A stretch of 64,000 nucleotides of DNA. It comes from Deltaproteobacteria bacterium (GTDB taxonomy: Bacteria; Myxococcota_A; UBA796; CAJQPC01). The stretch lies in the NCBI GenBank assembly GCA_016717595.1, contig JADKFE010000012.1, positions 55,316 through 119,315 on the forward strand, read 5' to 3'. Under the pieces are notes generated by a model. That model had not been told where the DNA came from, did not search any database, and saw only the letters and a program-made list of their open reading frames with translations. Position numbers and translations under genes: made by a program. Shown here piece after piece: positions 11,295 to 20,494 of the stretch (position 1 is its first letter; each line of letters opens with the position of its first letter).

Positions 11295-13958
11295 TCAGTT
11301 GAGCTGCTTGAAGGTCAGCTCGTACTCGCCTGTGTCGCCGCCGCCGGAGACGACGATGGTGTACTTGCTACCGCCAACCACCGTCGCCGTCAACACGGCC
11401 TCTTCGCCGGTCTTGCCGCTGCGGCCGCCGAAGTTGTAGATGACGGAGGTGGTGGGATCTTCGTCCTCGTCCATCTCGTCGATGTCGAAGCCGTCGGAGG
11501 TCAAGAAGCCGCTGGGCAAGGTGCCGCCGTTGTTGGTGCATTGCTGCACCCAGACCTGCTCTTGGAACGAGGTCGGCTTGGGCTCGCTGTTGTCTACGAC
11601 GCCGTCTTGGTCCCAGTCGTCAGTGCAGGCGCCCGCCGTGGCGTAGCCGCCGCAGGGGTCGAAGTCGGAGGACGTGGCCAGGGCCGTCGAGCTCAAGAAG
11701 AGCTGGTAATAGAGGTAGTCGAGCACGAGGTTGGGGTACTCCCACTCCTCTTCGCCGCCGCTGCAGGCCGTGGAGACGGTGTCGGTGACCGTGGGCTGGG
11801 GCAGGTCGTCGCTCTCGACGATGGCCATCCAGGGGTCTTCAGGGGTGGAGTCGCCGGAGGTGGACGAGAAGCGGCGGTCGAGCCACACCGCGATCTGGAT
11901 GACCTCCCCTTTGGTGCGGTCGGTGAGATCGAGCTGGAAGCGGTCGAGGTCCTCCACCGTCTCGGCGGACTCTTCGCCAGCGTCGGTGAGCACGCGGGTG
12001 GTCGCCGGGGTGGAGATGTCGCCGATGGCGTAGATCGGGCTTCCGTCTGCGGGCAGAGACGGCAGGTACACGAGGTTGGAGTCCAGCGGCGAGTAGATCC
12101 GGTCTACGGCGGTGTCGTCGAAGGAGGGATCCCGCCAGCGGATCACGGTGCCGTAGAAGCTCGCGCTGGTGTCTTCGAGCTCAACCACCGTGGCGCTGTA
12201 CTGGATCTTGGTCAGGCGGCTGATGTGGGAGCCGTAGCCCCCGGCGGCGTAGCCGTAGTACTCGGAGCCGGTGACGTAGGTGTGGTGGTCGAGGCCGTCA
12301 GCGACGATGCGCTGGTCGGTGTTCTCTTCAGGGGTGTCGGTGGTGCCGCCCTCCATCCAGCGGTTCGTGCCGCGCACGTTGAAGCCGGTCTGGTAGCCGT
12401 TGGCGCCGTAGTAGATGCCGATGGTGGGCTCGTCGGGGGCGACGGTGGGCGCGGAGATCGCCGTGGCCTCGGCGTAAGGAGGCCACTCCTCGGGATCCAC
12501 CAGGGCCTCTCCGGCGCTGTTGGTGACCCCGGTGGTGAGGAGCGCGACCTGCCACTGCAGCACGAGGGTGTCGAAGCTCTCGCCCGTGGCGGCCTCGATG
12601 TTCGCCGTGCCGATCTCCGAGGTGTTCGTCAAAGACGTGAGGAGGTCGGTGCCGTAGGTGTCGATGAGCCAGCGCGCGAAGAGGTACTGCGCGCCGCGGG
12701 AGCCCGTGGCGAAGAGCGAGGAGCTGTCGTAGTCGGTGAGGCCCTCTAGGTAGGGGGCGTCCATGTAGTTCCAGGCGTCCTCGTAGTACACCGCGCCGAA
12801 GCCGCAGATGTCCGTGGCCAAGGCGCCGAGGGCCTCGGTGAGCCAGGACTCCTCTTCTTCCCCTTCGCTGGCGATGACGTGGGTGTTGTAGAGCACGAGC
12901 CGGAGGTAAGACCGCGCGATCTCGGCGGTCAGCTCCATCGTCGTGTACTCGTCTACGGTCGTCGTCTTGTAGGGGTTGTAGAAGCCGTAGGGGTCGGGCG
13001 CGAAGACGTAGATGATCTCTTGTTCGTCTGAAGACGGGTTCGTCTTGTCGTCGAAGGTGGAGAGGTCGGACTCGGGGTCGGCGTAAGAGAAGACCTTGGA
13101 CCAGTCGTCCTCGTCATCGGAGGTGAGCGGCAAGGTGTTGAGCACGGGGCTCACGAGCACGGTGATCTTGCCGTCTTCGTTGATGTCGGAGGGCTCGCCG
13201 AAGAGGTGATCGACGTTGACGATGATGTTGTTGTCGACGATGTCGGCGACGGTCTGGAGGTCGCAGTTGGTGAAGCCGTAGCTGTCGTAGACGGCGTAAC
13301 TATCGACCACACCGTCACACTCGTAGTCCCAGTCGATCGGCACCTCGTCATCGACGTAGATGGCGATCTTGCTGCCGAGGGCCCACAGCGTCGCGGTGAT
13401 CGACGACACGCTCTTCGCCGAGCTGTAGTCGTCGCGCACGCGGAACTCGGTGATCTTGGTGCCGATGTCGTCTTCGCTCACGGCGGGGGCGGGCATCGGC
13501 GTGGCCAAGGGGCGGCGGAGCTTGGGCTGGCGGGACTGGCCGAGGCGGGCGGCGGGCGGGCCGTCGGCGCCGCCGCTGGAGGTGCCCTCGTCGTACTGCA
13601 GGCGGTAGCCCGAGGCGGAGTCGGCGCTGTTGATCGCGATCATGAAGAACTGCTGGTCGCGGTTGGAGTCGCCCGAGGCGTCGGCGAGGTTGAGCTCCTC
13701 TTTGCCGGGCTCAAAGGTGAGCTGATCGCCCTCCTCGTCCAGCTCGCCCGAGGGGCCTGAGCCCGAGTCGCCGCCGGAGTCATCCGGGCCCGAGTCGTCG
13801 GGGCGGGAGTCGTCGGGGCCCGAGTCGCTGTCGCCGGTGGGATCGCCGGAGTCGTCGTCGTTGGACCAGGCGTCCTTGGCGGGCGCGAAGTCGTCGCCGC
13901 CTCGGCAGCCGGCGCCGAGGGCGAGGAGAAAGAGGACCGAGGGGGCGAGGTACTTCAT
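11295..13958 (-). CDS. Large Asp/Ser-rich lipoprotein, M30 peptidase-like region
   Basis: An 887-residue lipoprotein. The signal MKYLAPSVLFLLALGAGC ends in a lipobox, followed by a long Asp/Gly/Ser linker to about residue 80. I chose ATG 13958 because a GAAGG site lies 8 bases upstream. An ATG at 13976 has none. The middle part (VNVDHLFGEPSDINEDGKITVLVSPVL type, then ESWLTEALGALATDI) resembles the layout of M30 hyicolysin-like peptidases. I see no HExxH where the zinc motif should lie (TAEIARSYLRLV), so catalysis is doubtful. The C-terminal end resembles a pre-peptidase beta-sandwich (GEEAVLTATVVGG, YTIVVSGGGDTGEYELTF). Confidence 0.75.
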   Translation of the reverse strand: MKYLAPSVLFLLALGAGCRGGDDFAPAKDAWSNDDDSGDPTGDSDSGPDDSRPDDSGPDDSGGDSGSGPSGELDEEGDQLTFEPGKEELNLADASGDSNRDQQFFMIAINSADSASGYRLQYDEGTSSGGADGPPAARLGQSRQPKLRRPLATPMPAPAVSEDDIGTKITEFRVRDDYSSAKSVSSITATLWALGSKIAIYVDDEVPIDWDYECDGVVDSYAVYDSYGFTNCDLQTVADIVDNNIIVNVDHLFGEPSDINEDGKITVLVSPVLNTLPLTSDDEDDWSKVFSYADPESDLSTFDDKTNPSSDEQEIIYVFAPDPYGFYNPYKTTTVDEYTTMELTAEIARSYLRLVLYNTHVIASEGEEEESWLTEALGALATDICGFGAVYYEDAWNYMDAPYLEGLTDYDSSSLFATGSRGAQYLFARWLIDTYGTDLLTSLTNTSEIGTANIEAATGESFDTLVLQWQVALLTTGVTNSAGEALVDPEEWPPYAEATAISAPTVAPDEPTIGIYYGANGYQTGFNVRGTNRWMEGGTTDTPEENTDQRIVADGLDHHTYVTGSEYYGYAAGGYGSHISRLTKIQYSATVVELEDTSASFYGTVIRWRDPSFDDTAVDRIYSPLDSNLVYLPSLPADGSPIYAIGDISTPATTRVLTDAGEESAETVEDLDRFQLDLTDRTKGEVIQIAVWLDRRFSSTSGDSTPEDPWMAIVESDDLPQPTVTDTVSTACSGGEEEWEYPNLVLDYLYYQLFLSSTALATSSDFDPCGGYATAGACTDDWDQDGVVDNSEPKPTSFQEQVWVQQCTNNGGTLPSGFLTSDGFDIDEMDEDEDPTTSVIYNFGGRSGKTGEEAVLTATVVGGSKYTIVVSGGGDTGEYELTFKQLN

Positions 13959-14067
13959 GTGGGTGGCCTTCGACATCTTGCGTTTGCCCGTCCATCGCCC
14001 ATCATACACGGCGGCGGGGCTGTTGGGGCCCCTCGCTTGGTCAGTCCTGGCCCGCAGATCAGTTTGC

Positions 14068-14096
14068 TTGACATCTGCTGCGCTCTGGCGCAGGAT
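14068..14096 (+). promoter_or_regulatory. Possible promoter of the ceramidase-like gene
   Basis: TTGACA at 14068-14073 and CAGGAT at 14091-14096 are 17 bases apart, 21 bases before the start codon at 14118. The -35 is perfect but the -10 is poor. Confidence 0.3.
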
Positions 14097-14117
14097 TCCC
14101 GCCTTCAAGGAGGCTCT

Positions 14118-15824
14118 ATGTCCAAGCTCCCCCACCCCGCCGCCCTGCTCCTGTTGGCCCTGCTGTCCTGCGACAAAGGCGACGCTGGCGCGGACTCCGC
14201 CCCCGCGGCCTGGCGCCCGGATCTCGCCTGCCCCGGCGACGTGGGCTGTGAGAACAACGACGGCGCCCTGCGTGTGGGCTTCGGCAAGCAGAGCATCACG
14301 CCGATCTGCTACGAGAGCTGGATCGACGTAGACGAGAACGCCGAGTACAACAAGAACACCGACACCTTCTTGGACTGCGGCTGCGACCGGCTCTGCGCTG
14401 AGGACGAGGGTTACCCTGGCGCCGACGAGGGCGAAGGGGACGGCGAGTTTAAGGCGATGTGGATGGGCGGCTTCTCCGAGAGCCACCCGGCGATGGGCTC
14501 CCACGATGAGCTGTGGGCGCGGGTCGTGCTCTTGGACCAGGGCACAACCCGAGTCGCCGTCGTCTCGTTGGACCTCGTCGGCTTCTTCAACGAGGACGTC
14601 GTGAAGGTGCGCGCGTTGGTTGAAGAGGCGGACATCGGCGTGGACCATGTGCTGATCACCGCCACCCACCAGCACGAGGGCCCCGACACCATGGGCCTGT
14701 GGGGGCCGTCGTTTGGGAAGACCGGCTACCAAGAGGACTACGTCGCTTATGTGCGGGCGCAGACGGTGAAGGCGATCGCCGACGCCGTGGGCGCGCTCGC
14801 CGAGGTGGGCTCGGTGAAGGTGGGCTCGGCGCTGGTGGCCGACGCGCACCCACGGGGTCAGGCGAACTTCAGCCGCGACAGCCGCGACCCGGTGATCTTC
14901 CCCGACGACGTGAACATCGCCGCGTTCTACGACACGAGCGGCGCGGTGATGGGCTCGATGGTCAACTGGGGCAACCACCCCGAGGCGCTCTCCGACGAGA
15001 ACTTCCAGATGACGTCCGACTTTGTTCACTACATCCGCGAGACGGTCGAGGGCGGCTCAAGCTGGTCCAACGGCGAGGGCGTCGAGGGCATCGGCGGCAC
15101 CTGCGTGTTCATTCAGGGCTCCGTGGGCGGCCTGATGACCCCTCTGGGCGTGCGGGTGCAGACCCCTGACGGCGGCGAGTTCAGCGCGTCCACCTTTGAG
15201 AAGGCCGAGGCCCTCGGCGTGCAGATCGGCGAGATCGCCCTCGGCGCGCTCACCAGCGGCGAGGCGCTCTCCTCGCCCAAGCTCCAGATCGCCCAGTCCA
15301 TCTTCTTCTTCCCTGTGGACAACTTCGGCTTTCAGGCCGCGTTCAACCTCGGCGTCTTTGACCGGCAGCTCTACAACTACGACCCAGACGAAGACATCGA
15401 CGATGACAACACCCCCGAGGTGCTGACCGAGGTCAACGTCTTGACCTTGGGTGAGCTGCAGCTCCTCACCGTGCCCGGCGAGCTCTTCCCCGAGATCGCG
15501 ATCGGTGGTTACGATGGTTCTATGGTCGGGGCCGATGAGTACAGCCTCATCGACGCCGAGAACCCCAACCCGCCTGACCTCACCCTCGCCCCCTCCGCGC
15601 CCTACCTGCGCGACCAGATGGCCGGGAAGTATCGGTGGATCGTGGGCCTCGGCAACGATGAGCTGGGCTACATCATCCCCGAGTATGACTTCATCACCCA
15701 TCCAGACGCCCCCTACGTCTCAGAGGCCGAAGGCGACCACTACGAGGAGACCAACTCCCTCGGGCCCCGCACTCAGCCGATCCTGACTGAGCAGGCGACC
15801 CGTCTCCTGGAGTGGTCTCGCTGA
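14118..15824 (+). CDS. Neutral/alkaline ceramidase-like lipoprotein
   Basis: A 568-residue lipoprotein (PAALLLLALLSC lipobox). The mature part begins with the family's opening VGFGKQSITPICYESWIDV. It continues with AVVSLDLVGFFNEDVVKV and the metal-binding HVLITATHQHEGPDTMGLW, then NWGNHPEALSDEN and a late VPGELFPEIAIGG. These fit neutral ceramidases, zinc amidases that release fatty acid from ceramide, and their bacterial relatives of unknown substrate. The ATG at 14118 has a perfect AAGGAGG six bases upstream. An upstream in-frame extension would overlap the divergent lipoprotein promoter and is unlikely. Confidence 0.82.
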   Translation: MSKLPHPAALLLLALLSCDKGDAGADSAPAAWRPDLACPGDVGCENNDGALRVGFGKQSITPICYESWIDVDENAEYNKNTDTFLDCGCDRLCAEDEGYPGADEGEGDGEFKAMWMGGFSESHPAMGSHDELWARVVLLDQGTTRVAVVSLDLVGFFNEDVVKVRALVEEADIGVDHVLITATHQHEGPDTMGLWGPSFGKTGYQEDYVAYVRAQTVKAIADAVGALAEVGSVKVGSALVADAHPRGQANFSRDSRDPVIFPDDVNIAAFYDTSGAVMGSMVNWGNHPEALSDENFQMTSDFVHYIRETVEGGSSWSNGEGVEGIGGTCVFIQGSVGGLMTPLGVRVQTPDGGEFSASTFEKAEALGVQIGEIALGALTSGEALSSPKLQIAQSIFFFPVDNFGFQAAFNLGVFDRQLYNYDPDEDIDDDNTPEVLTEVNVLTLGELQLLTVPGELFPEIAIGGYDGSMVGADEYSLIDAENPNPPDLTLAPSAPYLRDQMAGKYRWIVGLGNDELGYIIPEYDFITHPDAPYVSEAEGDHYEETNSLGPRTQPILTEQATRLLEWSR

Positions 15825-15851
15825 GCGCCGCTGAGGACGCCGGAGAAGACC

Positions 15852-16817
15852 ATGCGTGACCTCTACGAGATCCTCGGCGTGCCCAAGACCGCCGATCAGG
15901 ACACGATCAAGAAGGCGTTCAAGAAGCTCGCCCGCGAGAACCACCCCGACAAGAACCCGACCAAAGAGGCCGAGGCGCGCTTCAAAGAGGCGAACGCCGC
16001 GAACTCCGTGCTCGGCGACGAAGAGAAACGAAAGCTCTACGACGAGTTCGGCGAGCAGTCCCTGCGCCCCGGCTTTAACGCCGAGCAGGCCCGCGCTTAC
16101 GGGCGCATGGGCGGCGGCGGCGGGCAAGGGTTCCCCGGCTTCGGCGGCCAAGGCTTCTCTGAAGGGTTCTCGTTTGAGGATCTCTTCGGCGACATCTACG
16201 GCGGCGGCGGGCGCGGGGGTCGCGGGCGGCGTGGGCCCCCGCAGGGCCGTCGTGGCGCCGACATGCGCTCGGAGATCGACGTCGAGCTGCTCACCGCCTT
16301 ACGCGGCGGGGAGATCAGCCTGCGGGTGTCGCGCCCGACGAGCGCGCCGGGTGAGTACGGTGATGAGATCACCACGCTCAAGGTGCAGGTCCCCGAGGGC
16401 GTCGATGACGGCCAGGTGATCCGCCTGCGCGGCAAAGGCCACCCGGGGATGGGCGGCGGCCCGCCCGGCGACGTGCTCTTGGAGGTGAAGGTCCTCCCGC
16501 ACCCGCTGTTGCGCCGCAAAGATCGCGACTTGGAGCTCGACGTGCCGATCACCATCGGCGAGGCCGTCAACGGCGGCAAGATCACCGTGCCGACGCCCTG
16601 GGGCGCGGTGAACGTGACCGTGCCGCCGATGAGCCGCAACGGCTCGCGCCTGCGCCTTCGGGGCAAAGGGGTGCATGGCGCGGGCAAAGATCCCGGCGAT
16701 CTCACCTTGGTGCTGCGCCCTACGCCGCCGAGCGCGCCGAGCGACAAGGCGCGTGAGCTGGCCGCGGAGTTTGACGCGCTCTACGACAAGGACGTGCGCG
16801 CCGATCTCGGCTTCTGA
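15852..16817 (+). CDS. DnaJ-family co-chaperone without zinc finger (CbpA type)
   Basis: A 321-residue Hsp40. The J domain (residues 1-70) has HPD at 31-33, needed to stimulate DnaK ATPase. A Gly/Phe/Arg-rich linker (about 80-140) follows, then two C-terminal beta domains with VDDGQVIRLRGKGHPGMGGG and WGAVNVTVPPMSRNGSRLRLRG. The CxxCxGxG zinc repeats of true DnaJ are absent. It starts 27 bases after the preceding lipoprotein gene. Confidence 0.93.
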   Translation: MRDLYEILGVPKTADQDTIKKAFKKLARENHPDKNPTKEAEARFKEANAANSVLGDEEKRKLYDEFGEQSLRPGFNAEQARAYGRMGGGGGQGFPGFGGQGFSEGFSFEDLFGDIYGGGGRGGRGRRGPPQGRRGADMRSEIDVELLTALRGGEISLRVSRPTSAPGEYGDEITTLKVQVPEGVDDGQVIRLRGKGHPGMGGGPPGDVLLEVKVLPHPLLRRKDRDLELDVPITIGEAVNGGKITVPTPWGAVNVTVPPMSRNGSRLRLRGKGVHGAGKDPGDLTLVLRPTPPSAPSDKARELAAEFDALYDKDVRADLGF

Positions 16818-16856
16818 GCGCGGCGGGCCCCGGCGCGGCTCTACACGCGCGGTGAC

Positions 16857-16885
16857 TTGACTCTCCGGCGAAGCTGTCCTACAAC
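16857..16885 (+). promoter_or_regulatory. Sigma70-type promoter
   Basis: TTGACT (16857-16862), a 17-base spacer and TACAAC (16880-16885), 27 bases before the lipoprotein start codon at 16913. Nine of the twelve bases in the two boxes match consensus. Confidence 0.55.
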
Positions 16886-16912
16886 TGGCGGCTTCCCTGG
16901 AGGAGATCACCC

Positions 16913-17815
16913 ATGTCGCGCGCCCCTGTGTTTATGCTCCTGCTCGCCGCCGCCGCCTGCACCGACAAGGCCGATGATGGCAACACCGATGACAGCAACA
17001 CCGTCGAGACCTCGGTGTTCGATGAGATCATCACCGTCAACGAGACCGCCGTGGGTGAGCTGGCCTGCTGGACCGCGGGCGCTGAGCCCCTGAGCCAGAC
17101 CCCCGACCCGAGCTGCCAAGTTGAGGTGGACTTCGCCGGTGAGATCGAGGACTTTGAGAGCGGAGACGAGGTCGGCGACGCCACCTTAGAGCTCTTCTTC
17201 TCCGACGCCTACAGCGAAGGCGCCGCCGATTATACGACCGTCTCCGACACGAGCGGCGCGGTGAGCGGCCAGGCCATGACCTGCACGCCCACCACCTACA
17301 AGACCTCCACCGACCCCGACCTGGACCTCACCCGGGACACCTTCGAGGCCCATCAGGTCTGGGGCTATGAGACGAGCATCAGCGACACCTTCAACTCCGT
17401 GTCGTCTACGACCTACCAGGTCATCCCGTCGCTGTTGGGCGTGAGCCTCAAAGACGGCATGGGCATCGTCGCCGGCACGGCGTATGACTGCAACGGAGAT
17501 CCGCTCCAGAACGTGCAGGTCATCGCCCGGGACGCCAGCGGGGCCTACCCTGAAGACCAGCGCATCCACTACTTCCGCGACGACTTCCCCAACCGTGAGC
17601 AGCCCTACACCAGCCCGGACGGCCTGTGGGTGGCGATCAACCTGCCCGCGGGTGAGGTCACCATCGAGATGTACGCCTGGAACGGCGCCACGCACGAGCT
17701 GATCGGCACGACGGACCTCACGATCTTCGCCGACTCGATCAACATCGCGAACATCGCCTATGGCTACTGGGGCGGCGTGTTTTACCCCGACTCGTGCCTC
17801 TCTCCTTGCCAATGA
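16913..17815 (+). CDS. Lipoprotein of unknown function
   Basis: A 300-residue protein with a lipoprotein signal (VFMLLLAAAAC). The N-terminal half is acidic and Thr/Ser-rich. Residues about 180-270 (DGMGIVAGTAYDCNGDPLQN through LPAGEVTIEMYAW) look like a carboxypeptidase-regulatory or transthyretin-like beta-sandwich, a common surface-protein module. A strong GGAGGAG site precedes the ATG. It is followed 54 bases later by an outer-membrane protein gene, so the pair may work together at the cell surface. Confidence 0.75.
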   Translation: MSRAPVFMLLLAAAACTDKADDGNTDDSNTVETSVFDEIITVNETAVGELACWTAGAEPLSQTPDPSCQVEVDFAGEIEDFESGDEVGDATLELFFSDAYSEGAADYTTVSDTSGAVSGQAMTCTPTTYKTSTDPDLDLTRDTFEAHQVWGYETSISDTFNSVSSTTYQVIPSLLGVSLKDGMGIVAGTAYDCNGDPLQNVQVIARDASGAYPEDQRIHYFRDDFPNREQPYTSPDGLWVAINLPAGEVTIEMYAWNGATHELIGTTDLTIFADSINIANIAYGYWGGVFYPDSCLSPCQ

Positions 17816-17869
17816 GCGTGGTGTAAGCCCACCCTTCAGCGCGCTGCCCGGCCCGGGCGGAGGTGACCC

Positions 17870-19471
17870 ATGCTCTCGATTCTTGTCTTGCTCTCGATCC
17901 TCGTGACCCCCGCCCAGGCCCAAGATCAGGCCGCGCCCGCCGCCGAGGCGCCGCCCAAGCCCGAGGTGAAGTTCTCCCTCGACGGCTACTACCGCGCTCG
18001 TGTGCACCACTTCAACGGGATGTATGACCCGGAGAGCTGGGACAACGAGCCCGGCGCCGGACGTTACACCCAGCACCGCCTGCGCCTCCAGCCGGTCGTG
18101 GCCTATGGGGACCTCGCCAAGTTCACGATGATGGCCGACATCATGGACGACACGCTGTGGGGCGACAACACCGGCTTGGCCCAGACGCCGCTGTTCGCCG
18201 AGACGCCCACCGACGCCACCTTGGCCGGGGTGGCCGGGGCGCCGATCAACGTCAAGCGCGCCTGGGTTGAGACCAAGCTGCCCGTGGGTGTGCTGCGGGT
18301 GGGCCGCCAAGGCTCGCACTGGGGCATGGGCATCCTCGCCAACGGCGGCGACGGCTTTGACGACACCTTCGGCGAGAACCACGGCGGCACCACCTTCGAC
18401 CGTGTGCTCTTCGCCACCCGGCCGATCTCCCTGGTGCAAGGCATCCGCGGCAAGGAGGATCCGGGCATCCCGCTCACGGCGATCTTCGCCATCGACCGCC
18501 TCGTTGAGGATCCCCTGGAGCAGTACTACGGCTACCAGTGTGACCCCGACGTAGACGACGACGACTCGCGCTGCGACGCGGATGACGACCACGACTACAC
18601 TGAGGAGCGCGACGCCTCGGACCGCCCGGCGAACTGGTGGACCGAGAACGATGATGACGTCGTGGAGTTTGTCTACGGCCTCCTGTACCGGGGCACCGAT
18701 CTCGAGTGGAACGGAGAGCCCGCGGAGCTGCAGCTCGGCGGCTACGCCGTGAACCGCCGCCAGGTCGAGACGGGCAGCAACGTCTGGATCCTCGACGCGT
18801 ATGGCAAGCTCAACTACCGCTCGATCTACACCGAGTTTGAGGCGCTCACGATCCAGGGCGACTCCAGCGCGATCACCCTGCCCGGCTCGGTGAACTACGG
18901 CGAGGGCGACCCGCTCGCCAAGACCGCGTCGATCAGCTCCTACGTCGCGCGGGTGGGCTACACCACGGATCCTTTCGGGGCGATCTTGGAGACGGGCTTC
19001 GCCTCGGGCGACGACAACGCCTCGGACGAGCGCTTCACCGGCCGGGCGCTGAACGCCGACTACAACGTCGGGCTCTTGCTGTACGAGGAGCTCATCTCCC
19101 GGGTGAGCGCGTACACCTGGAGCGAGGCCGCCCGTGGGCTGTGGTCCGGCGGCGGCGTGTACAACTCCCGTTACCTCTTCCCCACCCTGCGTTACTCCCC
19201 GGCGAAGGACTGGAGCGTGACCGGCGGGTTCTTGGTGGCCTTCCCCCACAAGCCCGACGGCGCGGTGATCCTCACCGATGAAGACGCCGAGAGCCCGATC
19301 TTGGGCTGGGAGGCGAACATGGCGGTGAAGGGTCGGCTCAACGATGTGGTGCTGTTGTCCTTAGAGGGCGGCTACGCCCAGCTCTCCGACCGGCTGCCCT
19401 GGGAGAACGTCGGCGTGACCATCGACGGTCGCGCCTGGACGATCCAGTCCCGCATCGCGTATGAGTTCTGA
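17870..19471 (+). CDS. Outer-membrane beta-barrel-like protein (possibly TIGR04551-like)
   Basis: A 533-residue exported protein with a signal peptide ending near AQA-QDQ. After a short Ala/Pro/Glu linker it shows alternating amphipathic strands (VKFSLDGYYRARVHHFNGMY, LRLQPVVAYGDLAKFTMMADI), an internal Asp-rich loop near residues 225-260, and a C-terminal strand ending in aromatic Phe (WTIQSRIAYEF), typical of BAM-inserted barrels. It resembles a family of large barrel-like proteins known from myxobacteria. That link is from memory and not proven. Confidence 0.7.
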   Translation: MLSILVLLSILVTPAQAQDQAAPAAEAPPKPEVKFSLDGYYRARVHHFNGMYDPESWDNEPGAGRYTQHRLRLQPVVAYGDLAKFTMMADIMDDTLWGDNTGLAQTPLFAETPTDATLAGVAGAPINVKRAWVETKLPVGVLRVGRQGSHWGMGILANGGDGFDDTFGENHGGTTFDRVLFATRPISLVQGIRGKEDPGIPLTAIFAIDRLVEDPLEQYYGYQCDPDVDDDDSRCDADDDHDYTEERDASDRPANWWTENDDDVVEFVYGLLYRGTDLEWNGEPAELQLGGYAVNRRQVETGSNVWILDAYGKLNYRSIYTEFEALTIQGDSSAITLPGSVNYGEGDPLAKTASISSYVARVGYTTDPFGAILETGFASGDDNASDERFTGRALNADYNVGLLLYEELISRVSAYTWSEAARGLWSGGGVYNSRYLFPTLRYSPAKDWSVTGGFLVAFPHKPDGAVILTDEDAESPILGWEANMAVKGRLNDVVLLSLEGGYAQLSDRLPWENVGVTIDGRAWTIQSRIAYEF

Positions 19472-19511
19472 GCGAGCGGTCGTCCTTCACTGACCGCTCG
19501 GGAGCGCGCGT

Positions 19512-19760
19512 ATGGTCCTCGTCGTGATCAGCATCCTGAAGTTCCTCCAGGTCGTCATCTTCGTGGACGTGATCGCGTCCTGGCTCTCACCAGACCCCAC
19601 GACCTTCCCCCGGCGCTTCACGCGGATGATCGTGGAGCCCCTCTACGCGCCGATCTACGCTATCCTCGGGCGCAGCCAGCTCGGCGGCCTCGACTTCTCG
19701 CCGATGATCATGCTGTTCTTGCTCAACTACATCGTCGGGACGCTCAACGGCCTGGGGTGA
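19512..19760 (+). CDS. YggT-family membrane protein
   Basis: A small 82-residue integral membrane protein with two hydrophobic segments and the family pattern FVDVIASWLSPDPTT, then VEPLYAPIYAILG and FSPMIMLFLLNYIVG. YggT proteins are linked to osmotic tolerance, cell division or membrane protein assembly in different bacteria. Its stop overlaps the region where the next gene starts, which suggests co-translation. Confidence 0.88.
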   Translation: MVLVVISILKFLQVVIFVDVIASWLSPDPTTFPRRFTRMIVEPLYAPIYAILGRSQLGGLDFSPMIMLFLLNYIVGTLNGLG

Positions 19761-19762
19761 AC

Positions 19763-20488
19763 ATGACGTTCTTCCTGCGACTCGCCCTGCTCTCCGCCGC
19801 GCTCGCCACCTCGCCCCTCGCCCAGGCCGCGAGCCAGCAGGATCTCGCCCGGGCCGCCGACGCCAGCCTGAGCGAGGCCGAGCGCATGAGCTCGTTCAAC
19901 CGCCTGGTGATGGACTTCTCCACCGCGCGGCCGATGTTGGAGGCGACGATCCGCGATCAAGACGCCGACAGCCGCCAGCGCTGGGTGGCGGCGCGGGTGA
20001 TGGGCCAGTCGAGCTCCAAAGACGCCTTGGCGCCGTTGTTGCTGATGAGCGCCGACCCCCAGCCCGCCATGCGCGCGGCGGCGGCGGCGGCCTTGGGGGA
20101 TCTCCGCGACGCAGGCGGTGTGGAGCGCCTCTGTGAGCTGCTCAAGGACGAGGCGATCATGGTGCGCGCCGAGGCCGCCACGGCCCTGGGCCGCTGCCGA
20201 GACGAGCGCGGCGCCCGGGCCTTAGAGGCCGCCCTGCGGGATCCCACCAACTTTTACCGGGGCTCCTCGTTGTGGGTGCGCGCCCGCTACGTCGAGGCCA
20301 TCGCCGAGATCGGCCTGCGCTCCAGCGTGCCCGCCCTGGTGGCCTGCTTGGAGGATCGTGACCCCGCCGTCGGCGAGGCCGCCCTCGTGGCGCTCAGGAA
20401 GATCACCGGCATGAACCTCGCTGAGGGCCGCACCGCCGCTGAAGAAAAAGAGGCCTGGCGCCGCTGGGCCGCCGCGCAGCGGTTCTGA
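19763..20488 (+). CDS. Exported HEAT-repeat protein
   Basis: About 241 residues with a signal peptide (FFLRLALLSAALATSPLAQA). At least four HEAT/PBS-lyase-like helical repeats follow, for example MRAAAAAALGDLRDAGGVER and VRAEAATALGRCRDERGARA. Such repeats form a protein-binding surface, here probably in the periplasm. A GTG at 19757 would give a 4-base overlap with the YggT stop. I prefer the ATG at 19763 but both are possible. Confidence 0.8.
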   Translation: MTFFLRLALLSAALATSPLAQAASQQDLARAADASLSEAERMSSFNRLVMDFSTARPMLEATIRDQDADSRQRWVAARVMGQSSSKDALAPLLLMSADPQPAMRAAAAAALGDLRDAGGVERLCELLKDEAIMVRAEAATALGRCRDERGARALEAALRDPTNFYRGSSLWVRARYVEAIAEIGLRSSVPALVACLEDRDPAVGEAALVALRKITGMNLAEGRTAAEEKEAWRRWAAAQRF

Positions 20489-20494
20489 TCACGC

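Noticed and set aside
14118..15029. Upstream extension of the minus-strand lipoprotein frame to 15029
   Set aside because: It lies antisense to the ceramidase-like gene. The lipoprotein signal at 13958 with its ribosome site marks the real start.
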